31,213 nucleotides of DNA from Ophiothrix spiculata. Lineage: Eukaryota > Echinodermata > Ophiuroidea > Amphilepidida > Ophiotrichidae. The notes under the pieces were generated by a model. That model was not told the origin of the DNA, did no database searches, and saw nothing but the letters and a program-made list of their open reading frames with translations. Both the position numbers and the translations under genes were made by a program. Shown in pieces: positions 1 to 10,018 of the stretch (position 1 is its first letter; each line of letters opens with the position of its first letter). Location: NCBI GenBank assembly GCA_000969725.1, contig JXSR01S042289.1. One strand, written 5' to 3'.

Positions 1-202
1 ATTTCATAATTTACCAAAAACTGTGTAAAATTTTACACAAATTACACTGTAAAAAAAGTTTGCACCACTTTCAAATTCTACATCCACCCAGGTGATGACC
101 CCCACACATAGTCCTAACTGCTGGTACCATTCGATTTTTTCTAGGTTACTGGTTAGACCTACTCCTTAATTAAGCCTCTTTGAGAAACCAGCTGCCCTAC
201 TA
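1..202. other. Unassigned AT-rich sequence
   Basis: No ORF, RNA gene or repeat boundary that I can support is visible here. It ends where similarity to the inverted-repeat element at 9190-9914 begins. Confidence 0.4.
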
Positions 203-498
203 AAAATGATCATAGCTATCAAATACGAACTGCAACCCTCTACAAACATTACAAAGGATATTCATACTATTTCAAACTGTTTGATTTCTCTGATCCGAAC
301 AGTGCGATTTTCATAAATTTAATTCAGAAAGGTTCCTTTCATGAATGTGGAATAAAACATTTCTGTTAACTTATTTCATGTACCATTTGTATTTTTCAAT
401 TTATGCACAAATGGCCATTATGTGATCATAGGCTCAGTACTACACAGCTTCCCTCAAGCCCAAAACAAAGTTTTTTGGCTTGTGTTTCTCGAGCAAGC
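203..498. mobile_element. Truncated copy of the 9190-9914 inverted-repeat element
   Basis: This stretch matches the reverse complement of about 9820 down to 9445. Shared blocks include ATCAAATACGAACTGCAAC, TTTGATTTCTCTGATC, TTTTCATAAATTTAATTCA, AAAGGTTCCTTTC and GGCTTGTGTTTCTCGAGCAA. Relative to the 9190-9914 copy it lacks about 120 bases between the terminal arm and the internal part. Similarity stops abruptly at about 498, where the arm of the next foldback element begins. It is a non-coding fragment of a non-autonomous element. Confidence 0.75.
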
Positions 499-774
499 TC
501 TTTATGTACCAAAAATCGACAAAATTCCAATTTTGGACTGCCAAATTCAACACACTTATAACAGACTAAGATGGCGTCAAAATGATGTAAACAAAGTTAC
601 AAAATCTCTTGATTTTTCTAGTCCAAATATCCCATTAGTCGTCGCAATTAATGTTCTAGTTAATGGAACTAATGCTCTTGCTCTTGTCAAACATCGATGT
701 ACACAACTTGAAGAATAAAATAGAGAAACCGGGTTGGCCAATTTTAGGCCATTGCGGTCAAGGGGCGTTAGACC
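499..774 (+). repeat. Left arm of foldback element
   Basis: Inverted partner of 2388-2671. The 98-codon ORF at 422-718 crosses the junction between two repeats and lies largely in this arm, so it is not a gene. Confidence 0.8.
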
Positions 775-806
775 TATAATTGTTGTTGGATTTAATTCGT
801 GAATTA

Positions 807-949
807 GGGGTTCATTAATATTTGTCCCTGTGTAATCGCTTTATTTGGCCCGAGGGCGGGTGGTGGCGTTCAGATTCGCGAAGCGATTCTCGCCACCCGC
901 CCGAGGGCCAAATTAAGCGATTACACACGGACAAATATTAATGAACCCC
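807..949. repeat. Palindrome with ~60-bp arms inside the foldback element
   Basis: The left arm at 807-868 (starts GGGGTTCATTAATATTTGTC) and the right arm at 891-949 are near-perfect inverted repeats with only a few mismatches. The short spacer contains another self-complementary core, TTCGCGAA. The arms include GC-rich CCCGAGGGCGGGTGG, unlike the AT-rich surroundings. RNA or single-stranded DNA from here would form a long hairpin. Confidence 0.85.
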
Positions 950-1639
950 GTTCACACATACCCTCTTTGTGTAGAAAATGTAACAATTCCGGCATAAATC
1001 ATCAAGAAACATCCTTTTTCATTTTGCAAATCACCCAATCTTTTGCTTTTTTATTCAAGGAAATTTACTGATCAATTATTGATAAGTCGTGATAACGTCA
1101 TTTGTTTACCGCGTAATGTTCTACGTACAAAAGTAATGACTTACGCGCAGACTGCGCGACGCGAGGTACCATGCTCGTTGTCGCGCGCGCAATGCTCACG
1201 CTTACATCATCATTTTGAATTCATAGAATGGATGCTGTGATATGTTTTGTCTCGCCTAGGATGATTTTTAGCGGAGCATTTAATAATTTTTCTTGAAAAC
1301 GGTAAGGGTTATGTAATTTTGTAATATTCATAATGATCATGACTGAATGGTGATTAATTAAGCCTACTTGAGGTGTCATGTAGTGCCGTAAATTTATTGG
1401 AATCGAGCAAAGTAAGTTACGAAATTTAGCCTTAGTGGGAAAACAAGATGGCGGATTTGAACATCACGTGGTCGCCCATTAGCCAATACCGATACGGATT
1501 ACAAAAGTGATGATATCAAATGAATTAAAACAGCCAATCAGTATACGGATTATAAAATTGATAATTTGTAATCCAATCAAAATATATGGTACATGGCCAT
1601 TTCGGTCAAAAATCGATTATTGATTAACAAAACAGGGCT

Positions 1640-1705
1640 GTAAAAAGTATTTACACATGGCTATGCGACCAATCACAGCTAAGGATATATAAGAGGTATG
1701 TGTGA
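1640..1705 (+). promoter_or_regulatory. Possible core-promoter-like segment inside foldback element
   Basis: A reverse CCAAT box (GACCAATCACAG, 1668-1679) is followed about 10 bases later by a TATA-like GATATATAAG (1684-1693). No gene follows, so this may be a promoter carried by the transposable element or a chance arrangement. Confidence 0.25.
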
Positions 1706-2387
1706 ACGCGTGTTGATAGCAAACGTACAGTACGCAGTGATCCCTGAGTGACGCGAGCATACATTTTCAAGGTTGTTTAGTTCGTGTGTACACACAAGGC
1801 TCTGAGTACGTGTTCACGAATTACATCCAACAACTATAGTAGCATTTATCATAATAACATATAGAGGGCAGCATTCGTGTTTCAGTTTTTCACAACTTTT
1901 TGTGACCCTCAAATTTTGCTTTATACAGTGCCCTATGGAGAAAATCAGAAAAATTGCTTGTCTTTAAATATAGTTTGGCGTCTTTTGTTTTTAACCTTAC
2001 TATTTGATTTGGCATTGCAATTCGGTGAGAGTCTGGGGGCGCACCCATCATAAAAATATAGCACAGCCGAAATAGAAGGGAAAATAGAGTGTCATTTTTG
2101 TCAATTCATCCAATTCGGGTGCAGAATTCTGCACCAAGGCAATTGATCAAAGTCACAAGAAATCTGATATTTTCAGTCACCAGCGGGCCACAACATTTTT
2201 AACTATAACTTTGCCATTTTTAACGCTAGGAAGCTGGTTGACCCCTTATTTTCAAGCTACTAAACTGCTCTATAATAAAAAGCTAAAAATAGAGATATTC
2301 AAATTAAAACATTGTTTTAATGAATAATGCTAACTATAGGTAGTCATTTCTCATGAATGTGCATCGAGAGGCCTGTGTTGAGGTAGC

Positions 2388-2671
2388 TAGGTCTAACGCC
2401 CCTTGACCGCAACGCCGCAATGGCCAAAAATTGGCCAACCCGGTTTTGCTATTTTTTTCTCCAAGTTGCGTACATCGATGTTTGACAAGAGCAAGAGTAT
2501 TAGTTCCACTAACTAAAACATTAATTGCGACGACTAATGGGACATTTGGACTTGAAAAATCGGAGATTTTGTAAGTTTGTTTACATCATTTTGACGCCAT
2601 CTTAAGTCTGTCAAGTGTGTTGAATTCGGCAGTCCAACTTTGGAATTTTGTCAATTTTTGGTACATGAAAG
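2388..2671 (-). repeat. Right arm of foldback element
   Basis: Inverted partner of 499-774. Similarity ends near the GGTACATGAAA at 2660-2670. It carries the reverse-complemented AAGATGGCGTC motif seen in the left arm. Confidence 0.8.
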
Positions 2672-5600
2672 CATTTGATCATGAATTCTTCTTCAGCGAG
2701 TGCTATTTGATAGTGATCACATACATCTGTTGCTTCAAGAGGTGCATCTGCTTCGTATTTCAAAATTTTGTTGGCGTTTCGCAGAAGTCAATGGCTGTTA
2801 GCCCAGACCCAATATGTAATGAAATGGAGTATGGGTCTGGAAACTCAGACTAGTGTTGAGGCAAGTGCATAACATAGTCATAGGCCCTACATGATTTTCC
2901 CGTCAACCAAATGTCAACTGGGGATGGTTGCTTCTTATTTTATTCGTAAAATTTAAACATTACAAGTTCCTTAAAAACTAATTACATCTTCCTAGGCTTA
3001 AATAATCGCTTTTTAACATATGATAGGTTTCTAATTGTCCTTAGGGCTAACTTTATTGAGATGTATTGGATTTTGTAAACCATAATATGTTTATACCGTA
3101 CCATTTTGGGATTGCTTGATGGGAAAAAGGCCGACCGAAAGCCGATGAAACGCTGCATCTGATTGGTCGAAGCTTGAAAAACAGCGCCATCTATAAAACA
3201 AGCCCGGTTGCCAAATTTAACAAACTTTACAAAAAAAGTTATATCCTTTATCCAGAAAGGGATATAATACTATGATAACTTAGTAGGCCTACACCAAAAT
3301 GAAATAGACTCTACGTGGAGATGGGAAATAAATTGTGGAATTTCAAAACACAAACTAACTGATGCTCACTTAGTTCATGCATAAATCATTGTTGACAAGG
3401 TATTCATTCAGAGACTCGCATTCAACAATTTATAAACACGTATGTAGCTAGCTATAATGGGTGTCGGAGGGGGCCTGTATATCCTAAGCCCAGATCCTCG
3501 GGAGTTTTAGTTTAGATGTAGGCCTAGATGATAAAATTTTGGATTTCAAATACAAATCACGCAATTTAATTTGTGCGTATATTTGGTCAGGCCCGTTGCC
3601 AGACTCTTTTTCCAAGGGCGGGCGGATTTTCAAAAAGTGGACCTTTCCGGGAGGAAAAACTTTCGTCACTTGGTTGACCCTAAACTAATTTGAGCGGTTT
3701 TGACAAAGTGACAAGCAAAAAAAAAAAAAAAAAAGTTTCAGCACTACTTTTGCAAGCATTTTGTGCAGTATTTTATTAAAAAACGACCTCACATTTACGT
3801 ATTTTGGTGCCATTTGTGTGTCCTTTTGGTGGACATTTAGGTATTTTTGTGGACCTTTTTTGTACATAATCAAATTTGGGGGGTGCGACGCCCCCCCCCC
3901 TCCCTTCCTTTAATTGGCCGTTTTCTCCTGAAAACATTGAAAACATAATTATGAAGGTGGTGCCTGATATGAATTTTCAGCATAATTATATTTACACCGT
4001 ATAGTGCATAGTTTTGCCCACTTTTTCAATCTGCTAAGGTCATGACAGCCGCTAGCTAGCTAAACATGGCTGAAGTTAAACATATGAAAAACTTCTAGCC
4101 TGAAATGAGCAATAAATAATTCAACGCTGCTCCAGGCATATACACTGCACGAGTTTTGTTTACACAGACATGCATGCATGAGCACAACATAAATCTGTAC
4201 ACTAAATTTCGTTCCAGCTGATTGTTTTTTTTAACTTTGATGTCCGAAAAGACAGGAAAAACGTGGGCAGTTCTTTAAAACCAATCAGGACATATTTTAT
4301 ATCATTAGAAAGATAGTTTGTTTTCTGAATATTCATGATCCACCCGAAGGCAATCGAAAAAGGGTATAGACATGATAATTGGTGGTTACATTTATAGAGA
4401 CAAGTCCCTTCTAAATGGCTGAAAATGACCATTTTGCCATTGAAAAACAGATTTTTGAGGATATTTTACGTCAAAAACGCGGGCACTTCTTAAAAAGAAA
4501 AACATTTGAAGTAAGTTTTTTATGATATAGTATACTTTAAAGATAACAATACCGAGCGAAGGCATTAGATAAACTCATAGTGACAGAAGATAGAACAGCA
4601 ACTGCCATATTAACAGCTGTCTCGCCGTGCTCAAGAGGCGTGTAAACTTAACGTTGAGCAGATGCATAGGACTTTTCCATATGATGAGGATTGTACTCCA
4701 GGGGCGTAACTTGCCCCTCCCCCCGCCCCCCCGGACGCAACTTGAAATCGGGAAGGAGAGCATAAATTTCGGAAGGGAAGAAAGGGAGTAAAAAGAGAAA
4801 GAGGGAAGAAGGAAGAAAAGAAAGGGAAAAGAAGAGGGGAAAAGGGATGGAAAAGAAAACGAAACTTAAAAGGAAGGAAGAGAAAAGGGAAAGGAGAAAA
4901 GAAAGAGGAAAGAAACCCGTTTTTTATTTCATACAAAAATATGCGTTTTTTAGTAGAATAGCTGTCTACTATAATATCCATGGTCTGTCAGACTTTGATG
5001 TGACTCATCTCTATTACTTAATCTCTATACCTATTTTGACCTGATACGATTATAGCTATAGCTATAAATCGTCTCAGTTTTTGACTCAACTTTGAAAATA
5101 ATCTCATCAATTTTACTGGGTGTCTCAGTAGCAAATTTCCCAAATACACTAGATTTTCAAAAATTGAGCGTGTTCATCAACAAGGAAAACCATCCCATAG
5201 CTATACAATTTTTTTTTCAAAAACCACTCCAAATGGTGGGCACATAATTTACCTGACCCGAATATATTTTTTTAATGTGTGCGCTTGTTTTTAAAAGCTA
5301 TTCTTGCTTGTATAAAGAGAGACTGGCAACACCGTTAATAGATTGATCTTCTCATAAGTTATGGCAAAGTTCAGTATCATGCAGTGTATTGCATCTGAAA
5401 TTGATCAGTAGTATTGTAATTACCCTATAAAATGAGGCTATTTATAGCGACATTCACCATGGCGAAGGTGACAGGTGATAGATAACTCTCGGAGGCCCCG
5501 TGAAATATACACGGTTTATTCCAGTTATTCACTCTAATTAAAAGTAGAAGAGAACTGGAGCCTGACAACATTAAATCTGATTAAGTTGCATATGATTTTC

Positions 5601-6314
5601 GTGTGATGGAACTGTCGTGAAATTTCATTTAAGTGATGGAAAGCGGGCGGAAAACTGAGGCGAAAATTTTCAAAGTTGCATGACTGGAGTTCGGGAAGTT
5701 TGAACGTCTTATAGGATCTAGCATTATAAATTTGTTTCATCTGTCATTTTGTGTGTTGAGAGCTGTGGTTGCTACAATTGCATATCAAGTTGACTTAAAA
5801 CTTGAGAATAGGTGAGTGCTTTATTATAAGTTGGTTTGTAGTCTAGACAATGGCAATGCTAGTAGTAGGGATATCAACGACAAAATTAAAGTAAACAAAG
5901 TTGCTATCAATTTGTTCATGACTCATTCGAATTGCACTCTGTTTCCAAAGTAAAATGACACCAAGATCACATTTGTAGGTCAAGTGGTTCCGGAGATATT
6001 AAAGATTTTGTCCGCAAATTTTGACGATATTTGAGTTACAACTTGGGGTAAATTAGAGAAAATGTTAATATAAATATTAAGGTTTCTGTCTTGTCTTGTC
6101 TTGTTTAAATCGATCCATTACTGATGGCATTAGGATACTCAGTATACAATATTTTTATGTCGACATGTCGCAATAAATTGTTGTCAACGTCGACATAATG
6201 TCGACATAAAGTTGATATCAAAGAGTTGTTTTTTGCGGGAAAAACGCAATTGTTTGGATAAGTTTAAATGACCCGTTTTAGACGTAGAATTACCTATAGT
6301 AGTTCTTTCTGCGT
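2672..6314. other. Gene-poor intergenic stretch
   Basis: No supported gene. It holds simple tracts: poly-A at 3717-3734, a C-rich run at 3890-3903, a purine tract at about 4771-4914, a GTCTT microsatellite at 6087-6104, and a cluster of GTCGACAT-type palindromes at 6158-6210. Short ORFs on both strands have no recognisable protein features. Confidence 0.5.
4771..4914. repeat. Polypurine (GA-rich) tract
   Basis: The + strand is almost entirely A and G, with an uninterrupted 58-base purine run at 4790-4847 and further runs to 4913. It creates artificial K/R/E-rich ORFs on + and F/S/P/L-rich ORFs on -, which should not be annotated as genes. Such tracts can form triplex (H-DNA) structures. Confidence 0.8.
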
Positions 6315-6568
6315 ATGAAAATATGGATGATATTTTGTAACTTTTTTGTTGTGAACCATATCGTAATAACTTTAAAAATGGATGCTAGTTTTGAGTTTTC
6401 AACGGGAGAGTTTGTTTCTGTGCTGCGCTGCTGGATTTCCAATACAGGGCATGGATTTTCCCTTGGTCATAGGATGCAGCAGGTTAAACGCTTTGCTGCA
6501 GGCACTTACTGGACATCCAAAGTTGTGATCCAGTCTGGACTTTAAAGCAAATCAAGGATAAAATATAC

Positions 6569-7388
6569 TTGGATATCTGCTGGAAATATTTGTCTGGAGA
6601 GGAAATTTTGAAGAATCCCGCCACTTCTGTCACGTGTGTAGACCCGCGGCAAAACCATCCCGTTCAAAAGGATTTGACACCGGGCGTGGACGTCACAGGG
6701 AAAAGTCAAAGGAAGAAGAGAAAATCCCCGTCGACAAAGAAAAGGGATAGGAGACGATATGAACTCTGGAAAGCAAGGAAAACTTTGAAAGGACCGAATT
6801 CATATCCCAGTCCCGAACCTTCTGTCGGTGAGGTACTTGTAAATAGAGTTGACCTAAAGAACTTGTGTAATGTAAACAACGAGGACCAGAAAAAAGTGTC
6901 ATCATTTGCCTCCCAGACTAATTTTGTTCCTGATACTCTCCTCACAAGCAAAATAACTTTCTCTGATCCTAAATTAGAACAAACCTCAAAGGAACTCAAT
7001 GCTTATTTGAAAACCGAGTATAACAAACTTGCTCTTAAATTGAAGTTGCCAACACCCCAAGGACGTACCGATTGTGAGTCAGTAGACCTGGATTCATCAA
7101 ATGCTAAGTACTGATTCTCTGAACGGAACGGAGATATAGCTGCTGCCCAATCTGCCCTCAATATTTCTGATTGCTCTACTAGTGAAAGTTTTCTTGATTA
7201 TCTTGCCAAAACAGATTCTGACCCTGATTCTGACGACATAGAACAGTGTGAAAATTGTGGCTTCTCAGAACCCAAATCACTGAAAAAATGCAGTAGATGC
7301 AAAAGTGTCTTGTACTGTTCCAAGCAATGCCATTTGAAGTGAACACTGGCCATGGCATAAAATGTGGTGCAAGAAGTCTTCCCTGTGA
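6569..7388 (+). pseudogene. Broken ORF: basic region plus C-terminal MYND zinc finger
   Basis: An open frame runs from about 6539 to a TGA at 7112-7114. The same frame then continues in coding style to 7339 and encodes most of a MYND-type zinc finger: CENC at 7247-7258, CSRC, then YCSKQC. After CHLK the frame hits TGA at 7340-7342. Shifting by one base restores the finger's expected tail HWPWHKMWC, ending at TGA 7386-7388. The N-terminal part has a very basic patch (KSQRKKRKSPSTKKRDRRR) that suggests nucleic-acid binding. The first segment has no ATG in frame after 6539, so it is not a stand-alone gene. One internal stop plus one frameshift indicate a decayed gene or a retroelement ORF1/Gag-like relic. 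The family is not identified beyond MYND. Confidence 0.6.
7247..7370 (+). other. MYND-type zinc-finger coding segment (frameshifted)
   Basis: The spacing C-x2-C-x10-C-x2-C-x5-C-x3-C, then an H-x3-C tail in the next frame, fits the MYND zinc-binding pattern. One base near 7340 is extra, or two are missing. MYND fingers usually bind proline-rich peptides in chromatin and transcription regulators. Here the domain cannot be translated intact from this sequence. Confidence 0.65.
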
Positions 7389-7984
7389 TTCCAAGGAAGT
7401 TATAACTTCCTTGTGTGATTCCCAGCCTCATCGACAATGCTGACTGCCAAATTTTATATTTTTTGAATTAAATCGTTATGTACTGATTTGTGATATTTGT
7501 ACTTTTTGTGAACTATATGTCAGTGATAGTGAATTTCTTGGTAGTGAACTTGGGAGAATATTTGTGAACTCCCATTAACTTTACTCCGTTTACGGAGGTG
7601 CTCCTACACAACAGGAGGAATTTCCAACCAACGAAACGAAACAAATGGCTAAATGACGAACAACTAATACGTATTAAATTATCTATGCAACACTTTAAAC
7701 ACTTGTAAAGCTCAACTGCTCAGACAGCCATGACTTGACAATTAGACGTAAGTTTTATGAAATTTTACATGCCCAGTTTTGTCCAAGTCGAGATATGCTT
7801 TATGTACCTGATGTACCTGATGTACCTGATGCCACGGGCTCCTTGGAAGACTAAAAGTCTTATAAATGCCCTCCCATTCTTGTCTTTACTTGCGGCAAAA
7901 CTTTATCGCTGCTCTTGTAGCAGCTCTTGAACAAATCTTGGGTGGTGAAAATCATAACAGCAAACAGTTCATATGAAGTTGGTG
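7389..7984. other. Non-coding stretch with small repeat
   Basis: No gene is seen. A 9-base unit, TGTACCTGA, is repeated three times in tandem at about 7803-7830. Short hairpins lie at 7585-7620 (CTCCGTTTACGGAG and CTCCTACACAACAGGAG). Confidence 0.45.
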
Positions 7985-8340
7985 CTGAGTCAAAATCAAG
8001 GTGTCTTTAAAAGACAAAGTCACAATCGGGTGAACAAAAATTGGTAAAAAAGAGATCCATATTGGCGAGACTAATATTGGCGTATAGGGATGAACAATTG
8101 CATCGAGTTCATAAGTCCATAAATGGACAAAAATTATGACTCCATTAATTAAACAATAAATCATAAGTCATGTAGGTCAATATCGATGTGTCTTAAAAAG
8201 ACAAAATCACAATCGGCTGGACAAACTTGGCAACAAGAGTCATATAATTGGTGAGACTATTGGCGTAAAATACGTCAGTTTGTCAACACAGGCATTGAGT
8301 TAATATGTCCATACATGGACAAAAAGTATGACCTCATACT
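7985..8340. repeat. Diverged tandem duplication, ~187-bp period
   Basis: Two copies share GTGTCTTTAAAAGACAAAGT / GTGTCTTAAAAAGACAAAAT, then TCACAATCGG, a GAGACTA...TTGGCGTA block and GTCCATA.ATGGACAAAAA. The copies start near 7985 and 8172 and are moderately diverged. Confidence 0.7.
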
Positions 8341-8602
8341 CATTTGGCTTACTAATCATGCTAATCATCATTTCTGCACCTTTGGTAACATTCATGTGAT
8401 AGTCTGGTGTGCACTCCCGGTTATTAAGATTCATTTGGCTAATTAATCATGCTAATCATCATTTCTGCACCTTTGGTAACATTCATGTGATAGTCTGGTG
8501 TGCACTCCCGGTTAAAATTCATTTGGCTCACTAATCATGCTAATCATCATTTCTGCACCTTTGGTAACATTCATGTGATAGTCTGGTGTGCACTCCCGGT
8601 AT
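8341..8602. repeat. Three near-identical tandem repeats of 83-91 bp
   Basis: Units start at 8341, 8432 and 8520, each beginning CATTTGGCT and ending GTGTGCACTCCCGGT. The cores are almost identical; the main differences are at the unit junctions. A fragment, CATTTGG, begins a fourth unit at 8603. This is a satellite-type array directly after the diverged repeat pair. Confidence 0.92.
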
Positions 8603-9189
8603 CATTTGGAAGGTCTTGTTTCAAAGAAAATGCAGATTTTATTTGTATCCATCGAACACAAACAGAATCAAAGTTAGAGCTTAAAAACTCCACTGGCACA
8701 GTTTTTGAAAATGTAACAGCGCCCTCAATGTGTTCATATATGAAATACTCTACCATAGAGATAAATGCAAAATACAAACCATTTTACTAGCTTCTTAGAG
8801 CGTCACTTTCATGATCTCTAATTGAGTGTGTTGTTTTAGTTGCCCACAGTATACACATTCATACTTCCGAATCTTAACGAGTGACAGAATTTACAGAGAT
8901 AATTTGAATTAAAACATTTTCTCCATAGACTTACACACAAAATTTTATGTTTGACATAGTGTACACTTTTTGAAACGAAGGGCGCCATCGTTTGACCTAT
9001 GTATGAATTCCTCTAAATAGGGAGGAGAAAACGTTCCTTGACAAGAATGAGGTACTCGATCATCTATATAATCCATACTTTAAAAAAGATCAACCAAAAA
9101 CAGGGAAAAATCACTATCTGCAAAAGCAGAAAGAATCGTAAATTCTACAACGTGGTAAACAAAAACATTTACCACAGGTCAGTTTTTCA

Positions 9190-9914
9190 TTACCCGAAAT
9201 TTCTGGCAGTGGTATTGGTACCACAGCCAGAAGCAAGCTCTGCAATCAAACCTGTCGCATAACAAGTGCACATACCCAATATCCCAAAAAATGATCATAT
9301 TTATCAAATACGAACTGCAACACTCCACCAAACATGACAAAGGATATTTTAAACTAAATTTACCTGATATAAACACTTCCCGAATTTGTTAGTCACACAA
9401 AAATGATGTTTGAAGATGTGTTTACAAATGGTAACCATGTAAATTTTGCTCGAGAAACACAAGCCAAAAAACCGTTTTTGGCTTGAGGCAAGCTGTATAT
9501 TATTATTACAGCCTATCACATATATAAGGGTAATTTGTGCATAAAATGAAAAATACTAATTGCTTTTTCCATATTCAAGAAAGGAACCTTTTTGAATTAA
9601 ATTTATGAAAATCACACTGTTCTGATCTGATCAGAGAAATCAAACGGTATGTGTGGTTTGTTTACATCGGTTACCATTTGTAAACATATCTTCAAACATC
9701 ATTTTTGTGTGACTAACAATTTCGGGAAGTGTTTATAATAGGTAAATTTAGTTAGTATAAATATCCTTTGTCATGTTTGTGGAGTGTTGCAGTTCGTATT
9801 TGATAATTATGATCATTTTTGGGGATATTGGGTATGTGCACTTATGCGATAGGTTTGATTGCAGAGCTTGCTTCTGGCAGTGGTACCAATATCACTGCCA
9901 GAAATTTCGGGTAA
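9190..9914. mobile_element. MITE-like element with ~245-bp terminal inverted repeats
   Basis: The left arm at about 9190-9438 is the inverted complement of about 9668-9914. The outer ends read TTACCCGAAATTTCTGGCAG and its complement. If the outer TA pairs are the target-site duplication, the termini are CCCGAAATTTCTGGCAGTG, as expected for a Tc1/mariner-type non-autonomous element. The inner 9439-9667 sequence is shared, inverted, with 280-498. No transposase is encoded. Confidence 0.8.
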
Positions 9915-10018
9915 GTTAAATTACGCGGTAATCAAATACACACGAATGGAGACAATCGCGGAATTCAGACTTTTGGACCTAAAAATGAAGGTAAAATCGC
10001 TTTTGTGGTAAGTTTTAT

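Larger units (their letters stand above)
499..2671. mobile_element. Large foldback element with ~280-bp inverted arms
   Basis: Bases 499-774 match the reverse complement of 2388-2671 along almost their whole length, at roughly 90% identity by eye. Landmarks present in both arms include GATGGCGTCAAAATGATGTA, CCCATTAGTCGTCGCAATTA and GGTCAAGGGGCGTTAGACCT. Two inner pairs continue the symmetry: about 773-803 with 1811-1842, and 949-967 with 1687-1705. About 545 bases (1843-2387) have no partner on the left, so the structure is asymmetric. No transposase ORF is present and I could not define a target-site duplication. It is probably a non-autonomous foldback or composite DNA transposon. Confidence 0.75.

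Noticed and set aside
422..718. 98-codon + strand ORF
   Set aside because: It spans the junction of two inverted-repeat elements and lies mostly in a foldback arm.
4631..5044. ORFs rich in F/S/P (minus) and K/E/R (plus)
   Set aside because: They are low-complexity translations of the polypurine tract, with no domain.
7112..7114. TGA as selenocysteine or programmed readthrough in the MYND ORF
   Set aside because: A second disruption (frameshift at 7340) and the lack of any ATG start make decay or error simpler. I saw no SECIS-like structure, though I cannot compute one.
8341..8602. CRISPR-like array
   Set aside because: This is animal DNA, the units are contiguous 83-91-base copies with no unique spacers, and no cas genes are present.
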